Source: Corinectria fuckeliana
Taxonomy: Eukaryota; Ascomycota; Sordariomycetes; Hypocreales; Nectriaceae
Assembly (NCBI GenBank): GCA_019137255.1
Contig: WPDH01000292.1
Span: 1-64,000, forward strand
Length of the DNA: 64,000 nucleotides
Direction: 5' to 3'
The position numbers were made by a program, and so were the translations under genes. Each line of letters opens with the position of its first letter. Position 1 is the stretch's first letter. This document shows, piece by piece, positions 45,031-57,927 of this stretch. The notes below the pieces were generated by a model that saw only the letters and a program-made list of their open reading frames with translations, did not search any database and had not been told where the DNA came from.

Positions 45031-48000
45031 GCCTCGGCCGAGTGGGCTGCGTCACGGGCACAAGCACAAGCACGGTCGTCTCGGGGACTTTGGGTGGGAG
45101 GGAGTGGGATGGGAAAAGATGACGGTGGCCTGTTTTGGCGCTGCTCTGGCCTTGAGTCGACGGCATTCATCTGGTGATGGCGGCGTAATCGTATTCAGCT
45201 ATAAAAAAAATTGGTTGGTTGTTCCTTGGTGCAGTTGCAGTTGATGGTCGGAATGGCTTCGACTTTGTTCAGCGAGAAGGGGGAGGGGGAGAGGCATGAA
45301 GCCGAATGATTGCCCATCCGACGACAACTGATCTATCTGCGTCACTCCTTCGTCCTAATAATAACGCCTGTAGCTTAATCGTCGGTAGGGCACTCCGTAA
45401 TCTACGTAGGTGTGTGTGGCACAGTTATTTACAGTCGGTGCCCAACCAACTTCGCCAACCAACCAAACGCACCAGTAACAGACGGGACGCTCCCGCACCA
45501 CACTCGTCATCAAGGATACTTAATATATAGCTCTCGCCGCCAAATTCAGCGCGGCCCCGTTTCCCATCCTCCCGCCCAGAAGCTAACAAATTGGGGCTCC
45601 CCCCCCCCTCTCCCTCCGCTACAGCCGTTCCTAAATAGGGACCGACGGTAATTTAGTCATCCAGACTTGATTAGTCTTTTAATCAGTTCAGTCTCGGTCA
45701 ACGCCTCAGGCCGTTTCTGCCCAGCCGCAGTCTCCAACACTGACTCGTCGTTTCCCCTATGTCATCTTTATTCTCGGGAACGGGAGGAGAGCCGGGATTT
45801 GCTCATCAATTGCCGACTGACTGACTCACTGACTGGCTAGTTAGTCCATAGTTACATGTGAGATGCGGTTTTGACGCCAGCGCGTATAGGTACCAGTGAC
45901 GCCGCCGCTGCTGCGTTGCTACCGCTACCCGTTTTCAGCGCGTGGCTCTGGCGTGTACTTCGTAGATTACCTAGTTTGTTTGTTGGCAGGCAAGTACCCG
46001 ACCCAATTACGCCATCGACCACATTACCAATTACCAGCCATCACACCCCAAGTAACACAACAAAGTAGAGACCATTACAAAACAATATTCGTAAATGTAA
46101 ATTGTTCGTTACCTCCGTTGTCGCGCCGAGCATTCGCAAAAGTATCCAAAAGTATACCAAAAATTGTAGTCGTGATCAGGTTCTAATTATCTCTGCTATT
46201 CCTATCCTAATGCCCCAAGAAATAAAAGTCATTGCTTCCTTTTGTGCTGTGTAGCTGCCTTGTCTTCCGTTCTTATAGATACTATACAGTCTAAGAGGGT
46301 AAAGGGGGAGAACCTGTGGGGGTATCTTCTATCAATGTCCTGAGTCCAGCCCAGCGCTCCTCACGACCAGAGCATCCATGTTTCCCCCCCCTTCCCTCTC
46401 GCACTCATCCAGCACTCTTGTACACTTATTCAAACAGTACAGGAAAATCCAGGCCAAGATAATCTCGCAAGGAGTCCCTTCGCTGGTAAAAAAACATCCT
46501 ACTCCCGAGCCACGCGCTTTCCCCGTGAGGGTTTCGCTGCGGGCCAACCTATCCAAGAAAAAGAAAAGTGTAGAAACAAACAGGCCAAAAGGGGAACGCC
46601 CAGCCTAAGAAGCCGGGCATGAGGGTCGCGCCAGATAAAACGAACAAAGAAAGAAAAGCAAAATCGGACAGATCCCCCAGTCTATATGCAAGTGTCAAAA
46701 TCGAGACTTTTCCCGGCCATTCCCACTTTTGTAATCCTTTCCCATAACCCCACATGAAATAAAAATCAGAATCCAGAATTGTTCATCGAGGCGTTCGGTG
46801 TCGCTTAGTTCGCGCTTCGGATGTCTGGTCGGTTCAGCCCCTGCTTGGCTTGGTTGTAAGGGTTCCGATCTGAGACATGTCGCATCTCGAGTGATCTTCG
46901 TTCCAGCAGCCAACGCCCTTGAGGCGAATGGGGCTGTAATGTGAGACGACTGAGGGATGATGAGGGCTTGAGAGCCTACAGGGATGTGTGACGGATGATG
47001 TAAAGAAATTCGAATCCCAAGTATTCCCCGTCTATAGTTGAACGCCGTGCACTGAGCCCATTCGTGGGCAAAACAAATCCCAAGCCGTAATGGGAAAACG
47101 AAAAGAGAAAAAGAAAAAGGCGATGACATCGGACATGTCACCGGGCGCATCTGTTTTCCTCGAACATCCCCTTAGATTCCACTCGCTGCTGGGAAGCAAG
47201 GGATGGCTCTGGGCCGTGTGTATAGTTGTCGACAGGAATGCGAATTAAAAGGTCGTATCGGAATGCATTAGGTGCGCCAGGAGTGCGGCTTCGCGGTTCC
47301 AAGCTCTGGGAAAATTAAATGTCGTAACTGTGAATATCGCTCCGAGTCGAACAAGAAACAAGCGGAAATGAAGGGCGACCCCTGGAGAGGGTGTGCCCCT
47401 TCAGGTCGCCGCCGGCTGGTTTTGGCTGCCAGTGTGGTCAACGGTCGCATTTCGCGCCGGGAAACAGCTGGCGATGCTTCACCAGCGATGCAGATGAAGC
47501 GTCTTTATCGGGGCTTCGGGCGCGGCGGGGGCTTGGCGACTCCCGTGGTGTCATAAGCTCCCCGTCCCATATTGCAAGGGCTTGAAGACTCTGTGCCGAT
47601 CATGGTTGCTGTTGCGAAGCGAGTGAAAAGGTGATACTGTAAGTCAAACGGTGGTCAGTCATGGCGTCTTTAAGTGAGTGGAAACGGAGCGTTGGGGCTT
47701 TTATAAGTTTCATGGGAATTTCCAAGCCGCGGATCCGGCTTTGTGATTTGAAAGACATGGGAGAACTTGATCCAGGCAACCTCGCGACGACAGGATGAAA
47801 TAAACAAGCGACTCTGACTCACAAGATTAGACGTCGTCGTGGTGCGACAACAGACACGGCCAGGGAGATGGTTGCGTCGGTGCGGATTGGCGGGCAAGCC
47901 AAGTGATTGGGGCGATGCGGTAGGCGAGGGCGACTGCCGAATGGCGGCCAATATGCGAGCGTCGCCAATATAATTGGAGTGTTTCGGAGGCAGCGGCTTC

Positions 48001-48720
48001 GGTACAAGTGGTCGAAGAGAGCGACGAGAGCGAGGTACCAGGGACCGGTGGGTTGGTTGGGGAGAGAAGGCGACACGAGCAAGAGGCGAGGTCGCAAGTG
48101 CAGATGATGGGGGGACAGGTGCGTCTCGAGATCGAGAAGGAGACGGCAAAGTTGGAAAAGGGGGGGGAGTTCGTCGGGTGTACTTGTGATTTTGCGCAAC
48201 GTCCCAGACGGAAGCTTGTTGGTGAACTCGGGGTTTGGTTCCTTTAAGCAGAAGGCTTGCTTTGCTGCTGCTGTCAGGCACGCTGCAGTAGAGCGGATCG
48301 CTAACAGGAAAAGGGTGGCGCCGGTCGGATGGTCGAACGAGGGTGGAAGCAGGCGAGTGGGTCAGACAACGGGGGGGGAGGCGGCTATCTTTTTCTTCGG
48401 AAAGGTGTAAGATGAGTGAGTTGAGAAGAGGATGAAGTTCGATGGTTTCCAGGCAGGCAAGAGCAGCGTCGGATGCAGATAGATATGGAGAGATGATCAG
48501 ACCTTAGGGATGGACGAACAGGTGATGGGAGGATGGGAGGAGGAAATATTAGTTGAGATTCTGGTCCGAGAGATGAGGGAGGCATCATGTCTCTTTTGTA
48601 CAAGCCGTCCCAAAAGGAAAATAAGAGAGGGGGCGCGACGCTCCGGCTTGGTCTTGGGCTTGGGCCAAATTACTGGCGGCGAGCCTGAGAAATTTCCCCT
48701 GGCCCCCCTGTATCTGGGGG

Positions 48721-48740
48721 CCTGGCCTGGCCTGGCCTGG
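48721..48740. repeat. (CCTGG)4 repeat
   Basis: Four exact CCTGG units followed by a related GGCCTGGCCTG at about 48802. It overlaps open frames on both strands. Confidence 0.9.
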
Positions 48741-49861
48741 GGCTTGGGAATGAAAGCTGCCCTGGAGCCCACTGACGGAAAGGAGGTACCTGTACATGTT
48801 GGCCTGGCCTGAACCATGTCGACCCCATGCTCCCACGCAGAGCCCGTCCCTTGCTGGTCGAAAAAGAAGAAAAAGGTCCCAGAAGAGTCCCAGAAGGCCG
48901 TCCCAGCTTCCAGACAGGCCAGGCAAGCAAACCCAGCCCGGGGATCTCTGGCTGTGGGCCGGGGGGGGGCGAGCTGATCCGCCCTGCTGCTGCTGTCCTG
49001 CGCCGGCACACCACCACCCAGCCAACTTACACACCCCAAGCCCGCGCCAGGTACCGCAGAGCGCCATCCAAGAGGGCGTGTGGCTCCTGTGTCGCCAATG
49101 TTTCCTGCGCGTTTGCCAATAGATACGTACCGTAGTTATCATCATCATGCTGTGTCGTCGTTTATCGTCTGTCGTCTGTCGTCTGTCGTCCGGGTCTGCG
49201 TAAGATTATCGTGTAAGAATACCGTGCTGCACCAAGAGCCTGGAAAGCCAGTGGCCATCATCATCTCGCGCATTCCAGATGCCCGGGCCCAATCCATCCG
49301 TCTTCACCTGCCTAGCTAGGCAGTAGTTCGACAAACAGGAAGTCTAGTTAGTCAACGTAGCTGAACAACTACCGTGGACGCCAGTTCAACGCCCACGGCA
49401 AGCACCCTTCTGGCCGCCTGACCTCACCTCGCCAAAGAACAGATGAAAGAGCCCACAGCATCCCCTCCCCCGACAGGCCCAAAAAGCTGGGCTCCCGGGA
49501 CGCCGCGGTGGATCCTCGATATCAATCAGTGGGAACTGGGAACTAGGACCTTCAGCTATGGAACGTTTTCCACACCCCGGGGTAGGATGGATGCTCAGGG
49601 CCGTGCCGCTGCACTGTACATGGCGTCTCTCCAAAGTACCTCGCCTGTCCCCCCCCTGTTCGCCTTTCTGTGCTGGGGTCCGCCGTCCTCTCGGTGCTGC
49701 TTTCCGCTGGACCCTCCTCCCAGCATGGAAGGGAAAATAGACCCTTGGACCGTCCCAGCATCCACCTTGATTGCCATGGGTTGACCTGTCACTGTTCCCT
49801 CCTTGGTCCGTTTGTCACGGAGCATTGCGGCCACCATCGCCATCCTCACGCTCAGGCATGC

Positions 49862-49864
<3 letters not shown>

Positions 49865-49897
<33 letters not shown>
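49865..49897. repeat. Homopolymer T(33)
   Basis: 33 uninterrupted T residues in the gene desert. Exact length may be uncertain in any assembly. On the minus strand it would read as poly-A, as left by retroposition, but no retroposed sequence is recognised next to it. Confidence 0.85.
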
Positions 49898-49898
<1 letters not shown>

Positions 49899-52195
49899 GC
49901 TGTGATCCCTTCGCCATAATTAGTTGCTGCTTCTCAGGTCGATCTCTTTTTCGGCGTCCCGGCTGGCAACAGGATAGAAACAGGAACCCCACTCTATCTA
50001 ATCGTGTCTCACTTCATCGCAAATGCTCGTCCTCAATCTCGAACGAAGGAACTTGTTGAGGTGCGTGCGGCCGGTGTCGCCGGTTGTCAAAAGTGACAGA
50101 TAGTTAATCTGTCGGCCACACTCAAGACAATTCCACCTCTCTTGAAATCCGCCTCTTTCTGGCCCCGTTCCACCAGCGAAAGCTGTTCGCCATTGCTGAG
50201 CTAGCAGTGGCCGTGATGCCCATCAACACCCCCCTTACGCGTTCTCTCCAGTCCCTTGCTTTTTTTGTTTCCTCGTCACAATCCTCCCTGCCAACTTTAT
50301 GACAAGAATATAGTAGGAAGATAGGAAGTTTCTGTTTTTTTTAGTTTTTGCGCTTTGATGTCAGCCACCGCGGCCTCCAACATCAGCGCTCTTCTGCTTT
50401 TGTGTGCCCGAGCGGCCATCTTGTGTAGGCCTTGCCCATGGCATAGTGAACTCTTTGCCTTGGCCCGCCAGCGGTACAAGCGCCGGCGCGGGTCTCTTCC
50501 CGGAAGCTCGACGGCGAACGAAATCCCGCCCTCAGCGTTCTGAGCCATAATTCGTCTGCCTCAACCTCGGTGCACCACGGGTACAACTCATTTCAGTCCC
50601 GTCGTGCCTGTGGCTACAGCTCCTAGGTTATTCCCAGCTTGCGCAACGTGACGCTTGGCCCACGTTTTACCCCATTCTCCGGGGAATAGGCATGCCTCCT
50701 GTGAATTCGCAACTCTTACTTGCCCTAGGTCGGGCTTCCGATTCAGCTTGTCAAACAAGCCACAACCCGAGGTGGTTTATAATTAGACCGCACCTTGCGA
50801 GTGTTCATATCATCGTGTAGCGACTTACCGAAGATGCCGGTGATACAAGCTGATAGCTTGGGTTGGTATACACCAGGTAAGGTTGGTTGGCGAGAAGTTG
50901 CGAGCGCTCAGCTGAGCTCGACTTCTTTTCCTTCACCAGCTCAAGCTCATTCTTGGACCACCAGGGCCCAAAATGTCGCGAGCAGCCAGACATTTGCCTA
51001 TTCGTACAGTCAGCACGTCAAGCCACAGTTGACAGAATCCCGAATAACAGGGCCCAACGACTCCAATACGGCCCTAGTGGCACGCGGTGGGCTGACGTCG
51101 GGTGTAACATGCTTTTCAACATTTCTGATAGGGCACCCAATGAGCATGAAGACCAACAATATTTCTCCCAAGAACCTGGAAACTTCGGTCTGTTTATCTC
51201 GCTGCCTGGGTTCCCAGAGGAACTTGTGGTGCATGCGGTAGCGCGGCCAAGTCCAGTGTCGTGACGCCATGTCGGCTCATGTGATGTTTGCCGTATTCGC
51301 TGACGGCCGTACAACCATGTTGCCGCCACAATTACTCTCACGGTCTGGACATGTCGGGTCAATCTCGCTCTGTCCTTTCAGGGCGTGGGACTCGGTGTCG
51401 ATCCCGAAGCCCTTTCGGTGTGTGATTGTTTCACATTCAGCTGCCTCTCTGCGCCAGACAGCACATTGCGGATGACATTCAGGGATCCCTATCGCATCCA
51501 ACAGGGCAAAATGACAGCCCCGAACCTTGCAGCGGGCCTTTTGCCGGCCTCGCCTATTGACAGGCTTATAACGCCGTTCTTCAATCGCATGCAAACAGCC
51601 AACGCGCCATCACACACTGGTGACTTATCAATTATGATACTTCGTACTTCAGAAACCAAGGCATTCTCCTCGAACCACCTGCCATGTGTGCGACGAAGGT
51701 TGGATTGCAAGGGCTTGGCGGCGGATCGGCCAACATTTCAAGACCGCTCGGCGGCCAGGTCTTGTGGTCCAGCTAGGTACTCCGTTTATAACGACGGCTT
51801 TACCTCCACCTAAGCCGCAACGTCCCTGCGTCTCGGTCTGTCATGGCCTTTTGTTCGGTGAGAATCGCGGTGGGTCGATGGGGCTGCAGAAATCTTCCAG
51901 AAGACGCCTCAACCTTGGACCCCAGGCACGAAAGATACTTTGTACCGTATTAACAGGGGACCAGGTCCGTGAACACACTGTACAAACACTCATGCGCCGA
52001 CCGGGTACAAGGATCAGCCCCCAAGCGTAGTCCCCTAGCCCATGAGCATCAGCGACGTGCGCCGTCGGCCGTCGGGCGCCCTTCTTCGTCTGTGTTTCGT
52101 ACCCAGGCAAAGTAATTTGTGGCAGCGTTGATCCCATGGGGCCCACTCCTGGATGAAGAGCCACCAGCAACTCCCGTTCCCTCCACTCTCCTTCA

Positions 52196-52208
52196 GGGGG
52201 GGGGGGGG
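52196..52208. repeat. Homopolymer G(13)
   Basis: 13 uninterrupted G residues in the gene desert. Confidence 0.85.
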
Positions 52209-55117
52209 TTTGCGGAGGTACCGGTTTAGCGCGGACTCCCACATGCTGTGACGGCTTGCGTGGTGGCTAATCAAAACTCGTACCGCCGCTGTTCCTGCAT
52301 TAGCCAATTTCCATGACCAAATCAGTTCTTGAAACAGGGGTGCTCTTGTATTTTGGGTTTGAGACTGACCCAGAGCCTACGTAGTATTCGTTTTCCTGAG
52401 GACATGCAGCCACGGTACTTACTATGTACTCTTTAGCATCCCAGGTCTACGTCCGTCACCCATATCAGGCCATCATAATGATGACCATGTCCGTGATCTC
52501 AATTGTGAGACTACCTCGCGTCTCCGTCTCATCATGTGACTGCTTTCACGTCCAACGCTTTGGGTGCCTTGCCAAGATCAGCAAGCCTCCACTCGCCATG
52601 TGTGACCGCGTGGTCGGGCCCATTTCAGCTACATAGTAATACCTGTGACGTGTGTTCATGCCAATGCAAGGATCATCAAGCTGTCGCAGGTCAAACGCCC
52701 ATAGCCTTCCAACATGAAGCTGGACACGGGCCTTAGAGGCCCTTCCCAGCCATCATGGCAAGGGTGACAGAACAACCTTTTGCCTGGGATTCTAGGTGTG
52801 AGATCCAGAAGCCTGCGCTATGGCTGGCTCAATAGACCCTAGCTCCGGAGCCTGTCCCGGGAAGTAGTTTCGCGGAGGCTGCCCTGGGATGCCGCCACCG
52901 GCTCTGAATGAGGGTCTCAGTTACTTTGTAGCTCGGGGCCAACCTGCCGTCACCAGGTACCATGACTATCAATTAGGTAGCCCAGCCATTGCAAACATAT
53001 CCACGAACGGGTGTGTTGCCTTGACAGCAGTGGACGTTTAGGATCAGTCTTGTCTTTGCAAGAGCCTCGGAATTGTATGCCGCACTCTGACGCGGTGCGG
53101 GAAACTCAAGCAGCATGTATCACACAGCATTTCGTATCAGCCATGGCAGCCACGACCTGATGAGATGAAGACCCTTCTTGGCATCCCAACTAGACCTAGT
53201 GGGTCGTCGCCAAATCCACCTATCGGGTTCATGGCGCAGGTACGCTGCAGCCTAGTACCCAATTGTAAGGTTCGGCGGGGCTGACCTCCTCTCGCGATGT
53301 TCCAGAAGCCTCAGCGAAGCTAATCACCCTAGATCGCAATCGAAAACCCAAGCTCTCGAATCTTGAGGTTTGTGCTGTCAAACATATTGTCAGGCTACAT
53401 AGTAGATTGCGTAGTCCAAACGGCTACCAAATTATTTTGTTCCCCAACATTACTTGTCAGCAACCAGGTCGGGTCATTCAGATCTGTCCACGGCAGTCAC
53501 CGGTGCGTCGTACAGTACCTCGTCAATCTTCATTCCTCTCTGTCCGCAACCCCAGAGAATCACCGAGCTGTCAGCCCAAGTTTGCGGTTTGAGCGGGTTC
53601 AGAGCCGGGATGGTTAGGGTGGTTGGGATGGGCCTCGTGGCACCGGGGAACAGCTTCCGCGTTGCAGGGTGTTCGCGCTCGAATCGCTTGGTAATTTCAG
53701 GAAATTTCGTCTTAATATCCCCATGGTGCTTGGGTTGCGACGTGGAGACCAACAAAGGTGCCTCCTAATTTGAGTAGTACGTAGTCTTCTGGAAGGTCGA
53801 TCTGCAGTGCAAAATGTTCTCTAGAGCCCACACATGGCTCGAGCCGGAACCAGCTCCCGGGTGACGGGGCGACGGGGCTGCTGGCTCAATCGCTGGCCGC
53901 GCCGTTCTCCCGGAATGATCGATATCGAGATGATCTCGACGCCCGTAGAACCCAATAGCATATTGAGGGTTATTGACCGCGCCTGACCTTCGTCAGGTTA
54001 GCCACGGGCCATAGTAGCTGTTAGCGGATGATATCAGTGCTGGTGGGAAGGCTGACTCGTTTGAGGCCGCCCCTATCGCCGACTTTTAGCCAAAGCGCAT
54101 CCATACTACGTAGGGTGGCAATTTCGTCGTCCGGGGAAGCAGTGTGGCACAGCATCTCCCGTCTAACCGTCCTGCAGCCGTCCCGTCCCCGCAAAGTGAT
54201 GTTACCCGGGAGCTTTGTTCTGTGCAAGTGCGACTCACTGCATCCAGTTGGAAGCCCTGTATCGAGGATGCAGTGTCGACGATGAAGACTAAACTAGACA
54301 GCAAGGCGACACGGTCGGGGACAGTCTACGGGCGTAGTAAGAATGGTTGGATTGGAGGTTGTGCGTGCCTCGCGATTGTCGTGCCATGCATGTGCCCTAG
54401 TTGAGGATTGTAATCCGAAGTCACGGCGTGTTTTGGTGCAGGGTAAGCAAATTCGCCCATGACGGCTTCATGAGCCTGTTTGGTATAATGCGGTTGTGAC
54501 CAAGGCGCTCGCAAAGGTGTTCAGTTTCTCTTCGTTACTAGACCGAGGTTGTCCTATTCAGGCATGCCTCCCTCGTGCTGCCCATACCGTAGTAGGGCAA
54601 GCCTGGGCATGTTTGCGAGCAATCCGGAATGCAGATAAATGTCGTATTTTCACGACGCCAACATCAATGAGACTCAGCATCTCGAACTCACCTTTAACTT
54701 GTGTTGTAAGAAAATCAACAAAACGTATATAGGCATCGCTCATGAGAATTAGAGCCACATGGTTTAAAAAAAAAACAGCCCTTTGTTGATGGGATCGCAA
54801 GCTGAAGCATTCGTGTGGTCTAGGTTAGCTACCTATCTACCTATGGAGGTAGCATATACCGTAGGAGGTGATCGTTAGTAGGGTACCCAAATTTCCTGCT
54901 CGTTACTAATTATAGTGATGTTCCTCACTAACTGCCCCCAGCCCCACTGGACCGAGTGCCACCTGTTCAGCCTCGTCTCCACCCCTCCATCGCTGACGCA
55001 GTCGCATCGACGGACCAACCTCGACCAAGCTGCTGTCCACCTCTCGAACCATCATTACCACCGTAGCCCTACGAAGAAATCACCGGAACCCCCTCGAGCG
55101 ACGCACCCAATCGCACA

Positions 55118-55846
55118 ATGTCCATCATCCAGCAGCACACCAGCGCCACGCTGAGCGATGCCTGGCGTACCATCAACATCGACGCCTTGACCGAAGACTC
55201 CAGCTTCAACTTCGATACCTCGACACTCCACCCCCCGCAGCCCGAGATCAGCGAGGCGGAGGCTCGACAGCTCGCTGGACAGGTCAGGCAACTTCTGCGA
55301 GGAGGCGATGCCGAGGGTGCCCTGAGAGGCTGCCTGGAGACTCCCGTGTACAATGGTGACGATGGTGCAAAGGTACATCTAGGAGGCCGCAGTCGCAGAT
55401 GGGACGCCCAACACGTTAATTGACAAGAGCTGACGTTGTGGCTACGGATAGGAAGCGCATTTGCAAACTCTCATCGAGGTCCTTCAGTCTATCAAGGCCA
55501 GCGATATGAGCCCCTTGCTCAAGAGCATCTACGGCACCGAGGGTGGCAGCGAGTGCTTGGACGTGTTGATGAAGTACATGTACGTTCTGATAATCAAATT
55601 GTTGGATCATGGCTAACGATCTGGAACAGCTACAAGGGAATGGCCACCGTCCACCCCGGGAACTCTTCAAAATCGCCAACCAAGGAGACTTCGCAGGGTT
55701 TCAGCCAAATGGGAGGACGACCTAGTGGTACCAACGAACCCACTACGGCGGCGATGAGCGTGCTGCTTAGCTGGCACGAAAAAGTTGTCGAGGTTGCCGG
55801 ATTGGGTTGCATTGGACGTACGATGACGGACTGGCGTCGGGTGTAG
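55118..55846 (+). CDS. ARPC5: Arp2/3 complex subunit 5, p16 (199 aa)
   Basis: ARPC5 (yeast Arc15) is the smallest subunit of the actin-branching Arp2/3 complex, acting in endocytic patches. Exons are 55118-55372, 55452-55579 and 55630-55846. Family segments are AWRTINIDALTEDS, the helical repeats EALRGCLETPVYNG-type and EAHLQTLIEVLQSIKASDM, then KYIYKGMA across the last splice site and LSWHEKVVEVAGLGCIGRTM at the end. It is longer than the animal protein because of a low-complexity insertion (about residues 140-165), as is common in fungi. Convergent with NDUFAF5, stops 170 bp apart. Confidence 0.95.
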
Positions 55847-56016
55847 ATATTCGACGGGAGTTGCTTGATACTAGGCCCAGGGCAGGTTACATAGACTTGA
55901 TGAATATTTCACGGTGATTAAATAAAAGGGATTTCTAGCATCTCCGGGGAAAGGCCGCTGCTTCCCCACTCTACATTGGTGATACAACGTTATGCATCCG
56001 GAGCTCCCGAGCACAG

Positions 56017-57142
56017 TTACTTTTGCTCCAAGAAGTCCTTCAAGTTGACCTCACCACTTCCCCTGGGAAGCGGCGCCGGCTGGTCTTCGCTTTCATGCCA
56101 CCCGATCATATATATGATTCGGAAGGTGGCAGGGATGGTACCATCGGGGTTACCGTGGAGCTCTCGATAGATGGCGTCGCCAGCGAGGAGCACATCTCGT
56201 CCAATAGCGCCCATCTCTCTACCGAGAATAGCGTTTCCCTCTCCCATAGCCTGCAGATCTTGCATCAGAGCAAACATGTCGGGATACTCAACAATAATAT
56301 CATCGACGTCTACGGTGAGCATTTTGAAGCCAGCTTTTTGGAGCAAGCCACCGACGTCTCTTACGTCCGCCAAAGGAGAGACTCGCGGAGACATGCCACC
56401 GCGCCTCTCCTGTTCTGCCAACTGTAGTGATGTCCGTAGCTCGAATAGCGTGTCGCCCCCAAGCATAGCACCGATGAAGGGGCAATCTGGCTTGAGGATG
56501 TTGTTGATCTGAGTCAGAACGCCTGGCAGGTCATTGATCCAGTGTAAGCTCAAGGAGCTCATGACCAGGTCAAAAGAGCCAGGTTCATAGGGGATCGACT
56601 CCTCATCGTCCAAGACTTGTCGAGTAATATTTAATTGCTTGTTGAAATCGGCATCGATATCTCGGTAGAGTAGGGACTGAGACGAGTCCGCAGCGACTAA
56701 TTCGGTGATTCGGTTGGACAGTGGCGGGGAGACGGGCATGACTGGATCGGGATCGGGGTTGTCCCTGACTAGAGCTCGAGCAATGTTGCACGAATTGGCG
56801 CCAAGGTCGAGGACTCGAGGGAAGTGGCGTTTGATGTCCTGGGATTCATGTTAGAGAAGGGCGGAGGGGATCAGAGACGATACTTACCAGTAGTCGCTCG
56901 GACAGTCGGTTGGCAACCTCATCTTTTAGATAATCGGCCTGGCGACTCGCTTCAGGATTGGCCGCAATGCGTTCCTTCTGGAGCCACTTGGTCCGTCGAT
57001 TGAAGACCTGGAAGCGGGGGGCTCCCGCAGCCTGGACGGCATAGAACCGGCGACTAGCGAGGGGAGCGCAGAGGGAGGGAGGCCGTGGCAAGGCGGACAA
57101 GGCCGGGCGCGTTGCCGAAAGGGACCGCACGCATGCCTTCAT
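56017..57142 (-). CDS. NDUFAF5: Complex I assembly methyltransferase-like factor NDUFAF5 (358 aa)
   Basis: NDUFAF5 is a mitochondrial SAM-fold protein that hydroxylates an arginine of NDUFS7 during complex I assembly. Exons (minus) are 56888-57142 and 56017-56838, with a 49-bp intron. The first about 40 residues are Arg/Ser/Ala-rich, a mitochondrial presequence, followed by QVFNRRTKWLQKERIA. The SAM-binding motif I is RVLDLGANSCNIAR, and FDLVMSSLSLHWINDLPGVL is the family's post-motif signature. The C-terminus with MGEGNAILGREMGAIGRDVL is typical of this branch. The ATG at 57142 is the first that gives a presequence; upstream no ATG is in frame. It is divergent from the AP-2 gene. Confidence 0.93.
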
Positions 57143-57927
57143 GGCATGCTTAGGCGGCAGAGAGGTTGCGCAGACAAAGATGTTGAAGTGATATGTTGCT
57201 GGGTGGAAAACCAAGACACTGCAACATGTACGTACTGCGAAGTCATGATGAATCTATGAGAGCTCTTCACTGGAGTGGTTGAATGGGATGCAGACGGACC
57301 GCACGGACCACCAAGTTGCCAGCGACCTGTCTGGTAAGCCAAGCTGCTTCTGGCGCACGAGGCAGGAGGCTTGCACGGCCGAGTCGCTGCCAGCCGGGTT
57401 CGCTGGAGATCACGACCCCCCCAACGCAACGCCAACCTAAGGTACCTAAAGGACAGGGCCACACCTCCGTCTCCGTCTCCGCCTCTTCCACGTCTGCCCG
57501 CGACCTGCACCTTGCACCTCTGTCTGCTGCCTCCAACGACAAAATACTCGCGGCTCGCTCGCCATTTTCTTCGCTTCATCCTCGACCCCCCACGTCGACG
57601 CCGACGCTCCCGCCGACGCTCCCGCTGCTGTCAGCCCACGCACGACCCGTCGCACCTCCCGCACCTCCCGGTTCGCCATCGCCCCTCCATAAGCCCCGTC
57701 GACGAACAATCGATGTGCGTTGCCTAAGCCACCTGGGCATGCAGAGCCGACTATGCAATCTTTGCGATAGGCACTCACACCGTGACTGGGAGCTATACTG
57801 GCATCACATTGCCCTTAGGCGAACGCAGGACTTGGTCGCTGGACGTCGTCTCTTGAATCCTCCGCGAACCGTTTAATCAGGGGCATTTGCCAAATTACCC
57901 ACGCGGACCCCCCAGACGTCGCCCATC
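57143..57927. promoter_or_regulatory. Divergent promoter NDUFAF5/AP-2 alpha
   Basis: 785 bp lie between two head-to-head start codons. The right half is CT-rich on the plus strand. No gene is supported; a 198-codon open frame across it is Pro/Arg/Ser-rich without family motifs. Confidence 0.5.

Larger units (their letters stand above)
41552..55117. other. 13.5-kb gene desert
   Basis: No frame here carries a family motif, and no chain of exons with matching splice phases could be built on either strand. Longer open frames (for example 47670-48281 minus and 48497-49039 minus) are Pro/Ser/Arg-rich with overlapping frames open on both strands, typical of chance in GC-rich DNA. The stretch is unique, of ordinary GC content and not RIP-mutated. 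It is crowded with homopolymers, CT-rich tracts, microsatellites and GTAC palindromes. It may hold long leaders, regulatory DNA or non-coding transcripts that cannot be seen by eye. Confidence 0.55.

Noticed and set aside
46990..47030. ATTCGAATCCC resembling a tRNA B box
   Set aside because: The two G residues of the B box are missing, and there is no A box or cloverleaf in range.
47670..49148. Several 180-203 codon open frames on the minus strand in the gene desert
   Set aside because: Frames are open on both strands at once, composition is Pro/Ser/Arg-heavy, starts are not convincing ATGs and no domain or splice structure is recognised.
53474..53755. 93-codon minus-strand frame (for example TKFPEITKRFEREHPATRKL)
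   Set aside because: It begins at a non-ATG codon after a stop and matches no family I know. It may be a relic of a gene but cannot be supported.
54021..54304. Overlapping short frames on both strands near 54.1 kb
   Set aside because: Neither strand shows a domain, a convincing start or splice signals that extend the frame.
57283..57876. 198-codon frame in the NDUFAF5/AP-2 spacer
   Set aside because: Pro/Arg/Ser-rich read-through of a CT-rich divergent promoter; no motif, and it lies exactly where both genes need promoters.
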